Shown: positions 55,577-64,000 of the stretch, in pieces
Numbering within the stretch: position 1 is the first letter of the stretch
How the letters are laid out: each line of letters begins with the position of its first letter
Origin: Loripinus fragilis
Lineage: Eukaryota; Mollusca; Bivalvia; Lucinida; Lucinidae
Assembly (NCBI GenBank): GCA_964019695.1
Contig: OZ026515.1
Coordinates: forward strand, 129,664,849-129,728,848
DNA length: 64,000 nt
Direction: 5' to 3'
Made by a program: the position numbers and the translations under genes
Notes under the pieces: model-generated
What the model saw: only the letters and a program-made list of their open reading frames with translations
Databases searched by the model: none
What the model was told of the DNA's origin: nothing

Positions 55577-56900
55577 AATGCTGTGTAATTCGTAGTTTGT
55601 GAAAGTAGAATGGAGCAAACCTCTAGATTTCTTGCATTTATACCAATTAAAGCTTGTCTGTGAGACCTTCATGCCAAATGAGTGCAAGCGATAATAAGAG
55701 CTTGTGCCAATCAGTAACGCCCGCACCCATACGCCTGGCCACGTTAATTACAGAGTCGATGCTTGGTTTACTTTCTCAGATGACAGCATTAATCAGCCAT
55801 GAAACGCCATTGACTTTTCTATAGTTTAGAAACAGTCTCTCATTAACCTTTTTATACTGAAGACCCATAAACATTTTTAGCAAACAGTGAAGACCCAGAT
55901 GAAATGCCACAAAACACAACATAACCGTTTCTTAAAGTAAAAACAATCTTCAGGAATATAAAACATCATAATTTATAAATTCCAAGCTTTTATCCCTTAA
56001 AATTTATGATGGACGATTCCAACCTTATTATTAAACCCTGTGTGGGAAAATCCATAGGTTTACAAAGGGTTAACAAAACTTGAGTTAATCGCTGAAACTG
56101 TACTTCAAATGCATGTAACTTTTTTTTATTTATGGACATATTTGGTTAAAATTTGCAGCAAATAGATTTGATAGATTCCCTTTATCATTTGTGTTATGCC
56201 AGGGCCCGAGGTTATAAAACATTTTTGTGCTCAATTCAACTGAGCATGAAAATTCAACTGCTCGTCAAAACTAAAATACCCTCAAATGAAGAGGATTCTT
56301 GCTTTTAGTCTCTCAAATGTTGTATTTATCCTGCTAATAAATGTTAAATTGCCAACAATTGTTGGCATTTTAACATTTATAAGCAGTATAAATTTTATGC
56401 TCAGTTGAGTTGAGCATGAAAAAAGTTTTATTATCTCGGGGCCAGTTGTCAGTGGCATGAGAATTGCATTTTTGCTCTGCTGGTGGGCGACAAATACTAA
56501 CTCATTGCAAGTTATAATGCATCTGCTGATTATGCTCAAAATTCGCTCAGGAATGTCGCCAGAGTGTGAAAAACAGTTTGGATCCCAATCAGACTCGATG
56601 CTTTGTCGTGCCTGATCAGGGTCAAAACTGTTTGCAGAGAGTATCAACAGACGATGGTATCAGGCAAAACGTGTTTGAAATATAGTATACAGAGTGGGTC
56701 ATGTGTTGTAGCATTTGTTGATTATTATATTCATATACGAGTATATATGCATGCGTGCGTGCCAGAGTTTCTTCATTTATGTAATATAGGGCTTTCAACT
56801 TATAATGCGACAATCATTTGGATTTCTTTCTGGTAATTTTTGGTCCATTATTTGGACGAATAAACTGGTTACAGAATGTGATCTGAGTTGATTGACTAGT

Positions 56901-57215
56901 CTATAAGTCGTCATCAGAAATCAATTCGTCAGACTCGACATCGTCGTCTTTGTTGAGCTGGCTTCTCAAATGAAGTATTTCATTTCTCTTCATGTCTGCG
57001 TAGTGGTAGTACTGCTTGACCAACCCTTCTTCTATCATAATGCGCAATCGTAGAGGGAATCGCAAAGTCTTGTAGTCGTTGGATCTTGCAGACTGGTAGC
57101 GTTTCTTTAGACCATGTAGCCTGGTGTTGAGAAGCAGAATCTGGTCACAAGCTCGGTTGAATCGTCTCTGAGTTTCGTACAGCTGGACGCCCATCTCAAA
57201 CTTCTTCATACCCAT
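56901..57215 (-). CDS. 104-aa array protein, copy U17
   Basis: Intact consensus protein. Downstream variants TTGATTATTATATTC and CAACTTATAATG are shared with U14. Confidence 0.68.
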   Translation of the reverse strand: MGMKKFEMGVQLYETQRRFNRACDQILLLNTRLHGLKKRYQSARSNDYKTLRFPLRLRIMIEEGLVKQYYHYADMKRNEILHLRSQLNKDDDVESDELISDDDL

Positions 57216-58539
57216 AATGCTGTGTTATTCGTAGTTTGTGAAAGTAGAATGGAGCAAACCTCTAGATTTCTTGCATTTATACCAATTAAAGCTTGTCTGT
57301 GAGACCTTCATGCCAAATGAGTGCAAGCGATAATTAGAGCTTGTGCCAATCAGTAACGCCCGCACCCATACGCCTGGCCACGTTAATTACAGAGTCGATG
57401 CTTGGTTTACTTTCTCAGATGACAGCATTAATCAGCCATGAAACGCCATTGACTTTTCTATAGTTTAGAAACAGTCTCTCATTAACCTTTTTATACTGAA
57501 GACCCATAAACATTTTTAGCAAACAGTGAAGACCCAGATGAAATGCCACAAAACACAACATAACCGTTTCTTAAAGTAAAAACAATCTTCAGGAATATAA
57601 AACATTATAATTTATAAATTCCAAGCTTTTATCCCTTAAAATTTATGATGGACGATTCCAACCTTATTATTAAACCCTGTGTGGGAAAATCCATAGGTTT
57701 ACAAAGGGTTAACAAAACTTGAGTTAATCGCTGAAACTGTACTTCAAATGCATGTAACTTTTTTTTATTTATGGACATATTTGGTTAAAATTTGCAGCAA
57801 ATAGATTTGATAGATTCCCTTTATCATTTGTGTTATGCCAGGGCCCGAGGTTATAAAACATTTTTGTGCTCAATTCAACTGAGCATGAAAATTCAACTGC
57901 TCGTCAAAACTAAAATACCCTCAAATGAAGAGGATTCTTGCTTTTAGTCTCTCAAATGTTGTATTTATCCTGCTAATAAATGTTAAATTGCCAACAATTG
58001 TTGGCATTTTAGCATTTATAAGCAGTATAAATTTTATGCTCAGTTGAGTTGAGCATGAAAAAAGTTTTATTATCTCGGGGCCAGTTGTCAGTGGCCTGAG
58101 AATTGCATTTTTGCTCTGCTGGTGGGCGACAAATACTAACTCATTGCAAGTTATAATGCATCTGCTGATTATGCTCAAAATTCGCTCAGGAATGTCGCCA
58201 GAGTGTGAAAAACAGTTTGGATCCCAATCAGACTCGATGCTTTGTCGTGCCTGATCAGGGTCAAAACTGTTTGCAGAGAGTATCAACAGACGATGGTATC
58301 AGGCAAAACGTGTTTGAAATATAGTATACAGAGTGGGTCATGTGTTGTAGCATTTGTTGATTCATATATTCATATACGAGTATATATGCATGCGTGCGTG
58401 CCAGAGTTTCTTCATTTATGTAATATAGGGCTTTCAACTTATAATGCGACAATCATTTGGGTTTCTTTCTGGTAATTTTCGGTCCATTATTTGGACGAAT
58501 AAACTGGTTACAGAATGTGATCTGAGTTGATTGACTAGT

Positions 58540-58854
58540 CTATAAGTCGTCATCAGAAATCAATTCGTCAGACTCGACATCGTCGTCTTTGTTGAGCTGG
58601 CTTCTCAAATGAAGTATTTCATTTCTCTTCATGTCTGCGTAGTGGTAGTACTGCTTGACCAACCCTTCTTCTATCATAATGCGCAATCGTAGAGGGAATC
58701 GCAAAGTCTTGTAGTCGTTGGATCTTGCAGACTGGTAGCGTTTCTTTAGACCATGTAGCCTGGTGTTGAGAAGCAGAATCTGGTCACAAGCTCGGTTGAA
58801 TCGTCTCTGAGTTTCGTACAGCTGGACGCCCATCTCAAACTTCTTCATACCCAT
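58540..58854 (-). CDS. 104-aa array protein, copy U18
   Basis: Intact consensus protein. A 2.2-kb LINE insertion begins 287 bp upstream of its ATG, leaving CCAAT and TATA in place. Confidence 0.68.
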   Translation of the reverse strand: MGMKKFEMGVQLYETQRRFNRACDQILLLNTRLHGLKKRYQSARSNDYKTLRFPLRLRIMIEEGLVKQYYHYADMKRNEILHLRSQLNKDDDVESDELISDDDL

Positions 58855-59141
58855 AATGCTGTGTTATTCGTAGTTTGTGAAAGTAGAATGGAGCAAACCT
58901 CTACATTTCTTGCATTTATACCAATTAAAGCTTGTCTGTGAGACCTTCATGCCAAATGAGTGCAAGCGATAATTAGAGCTTGTGCCAATCAGTAATGCCC
59001 GCACCCATACGCCTGGCCACGTTAATTACAGAGTCGATGCTTGGTTTACTTTCTCAGATGACAGCATTAATCAGCCATGAAACGCCATTGACTTTTCTAT
59101 AGTTTAGAAACAGTCTCTCATTAACCTTTTTATACTGAAGA

Positions 59142-61305
59142 TAGTTTATTTCAAATTCCAATAAGGCTAAAAAGCCCAACATGGTATAATACAAAATATA
59201 ATATACATGATGGCTGATGTCAGAACTGACACATAACATATATATTTAGTTTAAACTTTATTTCATTTGCACAATACATAAATACTTACAAAGCAAAATA
59301 GTTATGATATACATAAGCATTATACAAACGGGATTCAGAAGGAAGTCCGAAGACTTATTCAAATCTGTATCCCTCAAATGTTCAATAGCTAAGATGATGT
59401 GATTATCTTCGTATTCATGCAATATACAAATAATATTTGGATCTTTTAGTAACCATTAGTTATACTATAAAGCAATGAGTGCATATATTTCAAACATGAC
59501 TACACATATATGCATATATGCAAGTGCTCCAATGAAAAGTATTCTCTTTTTTTCGGAGAAGGTGGTTTTAAGGGTTTGCCTTGTCGTGTGCAGGACCATG
59601 TCTTCTTTCAGGGAAGGAAGTCTATGGTAGCCATACACAGACCATTTATACTTTGCGCACATTACACGATCCCTGTCTCCAGCCTTTACGAAAGTCGAAA
59701 TTAAAGACTGGTTTGGGGGTCCGTGTATTGTGTTATTTTTTATAACTTTTGAAAGAAGTATTTAAGCATTTCAAAACGCGCAAAACATTTCAAATATAGA
59801 TTTAAATATACAATAGCACTACACATATAGATGGATAACATGGCGTAACACATACAAGAAAATTCATTTCATTATGAATACCGAGACAAAGGAAAGGGAT
59901 GAGATACGTCTATAGTAAAAACCGGTAAACCTCTTAAAGTGGGTCGCCAGTGGCCCTCCAGCGAAGCGCCATTGAAATGACGTTTCGCTGGCGGGCCTAT
60001 GGTGGCCCGACACTGTGTACTGGCTGGGATGTCTCTCAGAAACAAAACTACGACCAGCGACGTCACATACGAGTCTGCGCCTCCGCATAGTCTCACATAA
60101 GACTTCGTTGCTCGTGTTGTAAGTTCGGCCACCGCATGACGCGGCTCAATCGCTGAAGGTTTTACACCTTATTGTGTCACATATAAATCAGGTCAGTCGG
60201 TCATAAGCCGGCACGAATTTCCTGTGCAGCATAAGCCGGTGTATTTTTAAATCATTGGGCACATTCTTTCAGACTTGGATTTATCATTATGTTTGTTGTG
60301 GATTATAGAGGAACAGAACAAAATGTTATATTAAATTCAGATACTACGGACATCTTAGTTTGCAGGTGACAAGTAAGGTAAGTCCATAGTCAGTAAGTGA
60401 ATGCTTACTTGTCGTACATGTACTTTCTAGGCATTATTTTGCGCGCACCTGATCACCGGTGGACTGGTGGTCCACGTCCACTACTGACCGTGTCGCCATA
60501 TTATTCAGAGGCACCTAACGTCAAGCTAGCGTCAATGCAGCGTCATTGCGCAGGATTGACGCTAGATCAGCGTCAGATCTAAAGTGACGTCTACATATGA
60601 CTATATAGGCTGATGATATTTTACACAGCATTTGAATTTAGCCGAAAATGTTATGAAAATTTCGAAACGTTCGGGTGCCTGTTTGTTTATAATAACTAAT
60701 TGAGTACCATTGTCTATGGATTTAGTACATGCGCCAAAGGTAGGATATACATATAATATGATGTATTTCTAACACGTTCATGCTTATTGTTATAGCAAAC
60801 GTGTAGACCCAGATGAGATGTCATATACGTGGACATCTCATCTGAGTCTGCACTTTTACCTTATTAATGCAAGATTGGTACCTGAAATCAGTTGTATAAT
60901 AGCTCTGACCGTAATTTAAATGCATGAAAAATGTAAGTGCATAATTTTCTTATACAACTTGAATTCGAGGAATTAATAAGCTCAATAAATTTGAACATGC
61001 TAGGTCTTCTCCAGTAATATTTTGAAATATATCGTTTTCTCAATTCTAAATACATGGGGCATTCTATTACAAAATGAAATTCGTCCTCTAATATTTCACA
61101 GATATGGCATTTTCTATCATCACGTGGTATAGTTCTTGGCTTGGTCCATCTACCTGCCTCTATCTCTAATCTATGAGACGATACTCTTAATTTACTAAAG
61201 GCCTGACTAAATTTGCATATATTTACCTTTTCCAACTAGGGCTGCATTTGGAACCTTGCAAAAGTTTTATAAAAATCAGCACGTGTCGACTCCCCAAGTC
61301 TAGCC
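59142..61305 (-). mobile_element. 5'-truncated LINE with nested elements, between U18 and U19
   Basis: Flanked by ATACTGAAGA at 59132-59141 and 61306-61315. On the - strand the 3' end reads GGGCTTTTTAGCCTTATTGG + AATTTG, AAATAAACTATC, matching the U7 insert. The 5' part encodes the end of a reverse-transcriptase ORF (60888-61308). Nested inside are a family C MITE (59937-60029) and a P3-type hairpin at about 60797-60855 (GACCCAGATGAGATGTC / GACATCTCATCTGAGTC). The rest of 59240-60880 shows no gene. Confidence 0.8.
59937..60029. mobile_element. GC-rich palindromic MITE, family C, copy 5
   Basis: GTGGCCCTCCAGCGAAGCGC ... TGACGTTTCGCTGGCGGGCC followed by ACTGTGTACTGGCTGGGA. Nested in the LINE region, so the family stayed active after the array formed. 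Confidence 0.75.
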
Positions 61306-61308
61306 ATA
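60888..61308 (-). pseudogene. LINE reverse-transcriptase ORF, C-terminal piece
   Basis: A frame from 61308 reads MARLGESTRADFYKTFARF, meets one in-frame stop at about 61238, then continues KFSQAFSKLRVSSHRLEIEA, GRWTKPR, and a Cys/His motif C-H-I-C ... H-F-V-I-E-C-P. The order 'LR.S.H.LEIE.GR(W/Y)' followed by CX2C..HX4C is typical of the zinc-binding region at the C-terminus of many animal non-LTR reverse transcriptases. The catalytic domain is absent (5' truncation). Not functional. Confidence 0.8.
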
Positions 61309-62352
61309 CTGAAGACCCATAAACATTTTTAGCAAACAGTGAAGACCCAGATGAAATGCCACAAAACACAACATAACCGTTTCTTAAAGTAAAAACAATC
61401 TTCAGGAATATAAAACATCATAATTTATAAATTCCAAGCTTTTATCCCTTAAAATTTATGATGGACGATTCCAATCTTATTATAAAACCCTGTGTGGGAA
61501 AATCCATAGGTTTACAAAGGGTTAACAAGACTTGAGTTAATCGCTGAAACTGTACTTCAAATGCATGTAACTTTTTTTTATTTATGGACATATTTGGTTA
61601 AAATTTGCAGCAAATAGATTTGATAGATTCCCTTTATCATTTGTGTTATGCCAGGGCCCGAGGTTATAAAACATTTTTGTGCTCAATTCAACTGAGCATG
61701 AAAATTCAACTGCTCGTCAAAACTAAAATACCCTCAAATGAAGAGGATTCTTGCTTTTAGTCTCTCAAATATTGTATTTATCCTGCTAATAAATGTTAAA
61801 TTGCCAACAATTGTTTGCATTTTAGCATTTATAAGCAGTATAAATTTTATGCTCAGTTGAGTTGAGCATGAAAAAAGTTTTATTATCTCGGGGCCAGTTG
61901 TCAGTGGCCTGAGAAATGCATTTTTGCTCTGCTGGTGGGCGACAAATACTAACTCATTGCAAGTTATAATGCATCTGCTGATTATGCTCAAAATTCGCTC
62001 AGGAATGTCGCCAGAGTGTGAAAAACAGTTTGGATCCCAATCAGACTCGATGCTTTGCCGTGCCTGATCAGGGTCAAAACTGTTTGCAGAGAGTATCAAC
62101 AGACGATGGTATCAGGCAAAACGTGTTTGAAATATAGTATACAGAGTGGGTCATGTGTTGTAGCATTTGTTGATTTATATATTCATATACGAGTATATAT
62201 GCAAGCGTGCGTGCCAGAGTTTCTTCATTTATGTAATATAGGGCTTTCAACGGATAATGCGACAATCATTTGGGTTTCTTTCTGGTAATTTTTGGTCCAT
62301 TATTTGGACAACTAAACTGGTTACAGAATGTGATCTGAGTTGATTGACTAGT

Positions 62353-62667
62353 CTATAAGTCGTCATCAGAAATCAATTCGTCATACTCGACATCGTCGTC
62401 TTTGTTGAGCTGGCTTCTCAAATGAAGTATTTCATTTCTCTTCATGTCTGCGTAGTGGTAGTACTGCTTGACCAACCCTTCTTCTATCATAATGCGCAAT
62501 CGTAGAGGGAATCGCAAAGTCTTGTAGTCATTGGATCTTGCAGACTGGTAGCGTTTCTTTAGACCATGTAGCCTGGTGTTGAGAAGCAGAATCTGGTCAC
62601 AAGCTCGGTTGAATCGTCTCTGAGTTTCGTACAGCTGGACGCCCATCTCAAACTTCTTCATACCCAT
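62353..62667 (-). CDS. 104-aa array protein, copy U19
   Basis: Intact; S95Y. The unit is nearly identical to U12, seven units earlier, sharing the ATTGGATC change within the gene and GTAAAATTGAGC upstream of it. Confidence 0.68.
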   Translation of the reverse strand: MGMKKFEMGVQLYETQRRFNRACDQILLLNTRLHGLKKRYQSARSNDYKTLRFPLRLRIMIEEGLVKQYYHYADMKRNEILHLRSQLNKDDDVEYDELISDDDL

Positions 62668-63991
62668 AATGCTGTGTTATTCGTAGTTTGTGAAAGTAAA
62701 ATTGAGCAAACCTCTAGATTTCTTGCATTTATACCAAATAAAGCTTGTCTGTGAGACCTTCATGCCAAATGAGTGCAAGCGATAATTAGAGCTTGTGCCA
62801 ATCAGTAACGCCCGCACCCATACGCCTGGCCACGTTAATTACAGAGTCGATGCTTGGTTTACTTTCTCAGATGACAGCATTAATCAGCCATGAAACGCCA
62901 TTGACTTTTCTATAGTTTAGAAACAGTCTCTCATTAACCTTTTTATACTGAAGACCCATAAACATTTTTAGCAAACAGTGAAGACCCAGATGAAATGCCA
63001 CAAAACACAACATAACCGTTTCTTAAAGTAAAAACAATCTTCAGGAATATAAAACATCATAATTTATAAATTCCAAGCTTTTATCCCTTAAAATTTATGA
63101 TGGACGATTCCAACCTTATCATTAAACCCTGTGTGGGAAAATCCATAGGTTTACAAAGGGTTAACAAAACTTGAGTTAATCGCTGAAACTGTACTTCAAA
63201 TGCATGTAACTTTTTTTTATTTATGGACATATTTGGTTAAAATTTGCAGCAAATAGATTTGATAGATTCCCTTTATCATTTGTGTTATGCCAGGGCCCGA
63301 GGTTATAAAACATTTTTGTGCTCAATTCAACTGAGCATGAAAATTCAACTGCTCGTCAAAACTAAAATACCCTCAAATGAAGAGGATTCTTGCTTTTAGT
63401 CTCTCAAATGTTGTATTTATCCTGCTTATAAATGTTAAATTGCCAACAATTGTTTGCATTTTAGCATTTATAAGCAGTATAAATTTTATGCTCAGTTGAG
63501 TTGAGCATGAAAAAAGTTTTATTATCTCGGGGCCAGTTGTCAGTGGCCTGAGAATTGCATTTTTGCTCTGCTGGTGGGCGACAAATACTAACTCATTGCA
63601 AGTTATAATGCATCTGCTGATTATGCTCAAAATTCGCTCAGGAATGTCGCCAGAGTGTGAAAAACAGTTTGGATCCCAATCAGACTCGATGCTTTGTCGT
63701 GCCTGATCAGGGTCAAAACTGTTTGCAGAGAGTATCAACAGACGATGGTATCAGGCAAAACGTGTTTGAAATATAGTATACAGAGTGGGTCATGTGTTGT
63801 AGCATTTGTTGATTCATATATTCATATACGAGTATATATGCATGCGTGCGTGCCAGAGTTTCTTCATTTATGTAATATAGGGCTTTCAACGAATAATGCG
63901 ACAATCATTTGGGTTTCTTTCTGGTAATTTTCGGTCCATTATTTGGACGAATAAACTGGTTACAGAATGTGATCTGAGTTGATTGACTAGT

Positions 63992-64000
63992 CTATAAATC
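63992..64000 (-). CDS. 104-aa array protein, copy U20, cut by window end
   Basis: Only the last three codons including TAG are in the window (CTATAAATC on the + strand). The unit matches U13, so an E97* stop just outside the window is expected. Confidence 0.5.
   Translation of the reverse strand, partial: DL

Larger units (their letters stand above)
28303..64000 (-). repeat. Tandem array of a 1.64-kb unit carrying a 104-codon gene
   Basis: Taking ATAAACMTTTTTAGCAAACA as unit start, units begin at 28303 (U0), 29448, 31092, 32730, 34370, 36009, 37644, 39283, 41120, 42758, 44397, 46036, 47675, 49314, 50951, 52590, 54228, 55867, 57506 (U18), 61319 (U19) and 62958 (U20, cut by the window end). 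Unit length is 1635-1644 bp, mostly 1639. U0 is internally shortened to about 1145 bp, U7 is 1837 bp because of a LINE insertion, and U18 and U19 are parted by 2.2 kb of LINE sequence. All units face the same way. In gene order on the - strand each holds a promoter, the ORF, a 3' hairpin, a P1-type MITE remnant, a complete family A MITE and a P3-type remnant. Confidence 0.97.

Noticed and set aside
28564..63904. Recurrent open frames of 63 codons (- strand), 71-77 codons (+ strand) and 121 codons (- strand) in the array units
   Set aside because: They overlap each other on opposite strands, lie in the P1 and family A MITE parts and the AT-rich 3' flank of the unit, have no promoter-like context, and vary in start and length between units. 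They recur only because the units are alike.
28303..64000. CRISPR array or rDNA/5S/histone cluster
   Set aside because: The repeats are 1.64 kb and contiguous, not short repeats with spacers. The encoded protein is none of the core or linker histones, and no rRNA sequence is present.

Overview
The window looks like nuclear DNA of a bivalve mollusc (an inference). It is AT-rich, has long stretches without genes, shows GT-AG exon boundaries, and is full of short palindromic transposons of the 'AAACAGT..GACCCAGATCA' type. It also carries tRNA-derived SINEs and a long repeat ending in AGCTCACC...GGCTCAGGTGAG, a style I associate with bivalve genomes. Nothing indicates bacteria: no operons, no Shine-Dalgarno sites, no rRNA or tRNA genes.

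Positions 1-28,300 are a transposon-rich region with pieces of two ordinary split genes. On the + strand, 2989-3175 is the last coding exon of a CCCH zinc-finger protein. On the - strand, three exons (25778-25819, 24962-25212, 20303-20604) join in a consistent reading phase and end in an Arg/Gly-rich C-terminus. The rest is small DNA transposons in about ten families, five SINE copies, a decayed mariner with a nested MITE, an element with long terminal inverted repeats (TIRs), large hairpins and a few minisatellites.

Positions 28,303-64,000 are the main feature: a head-to-tail array of a 1.64-kb unit. I count 21 units, called U0 to U20 here: U0 is shortened, U1-U19 follow, and U20 is cut by the window end. 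Each unit carries, on the - strand, an intronless ORF of 104 codons for a small, probably helical protein with an acidic tail that I do not recognise. Sixteen copies are open, three end eight codons early, one (U2) is doubly broken and one is cut by the window end. Upstream of the ORF is a well-spaced core promoter (CCAAT, TATA, initiator 31 nt later, a leader of about 35 nt with an in-frame stop). Downstream is a small hairpin followed by a purine-rich run, an arrangement resembling histone genes. The rest of each unit is made of old MITEs that also occur singly in the first 28 kb.

Shared variants show how the array evolved. U0-U6 and U7-U20 are two subfamilies. U9-U11 match U14-U16 (five units apart), and U12-U13 match U19-U20 (seven units apart). 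The same LINE family inserted twice, in the same orientation, within about 7 bp of the same point of the unit (in U7 and after U18). The second insertion, with its own nested elements, fills 59142-61305. The array is my candidate for a previously undescribed multicopy gene system.
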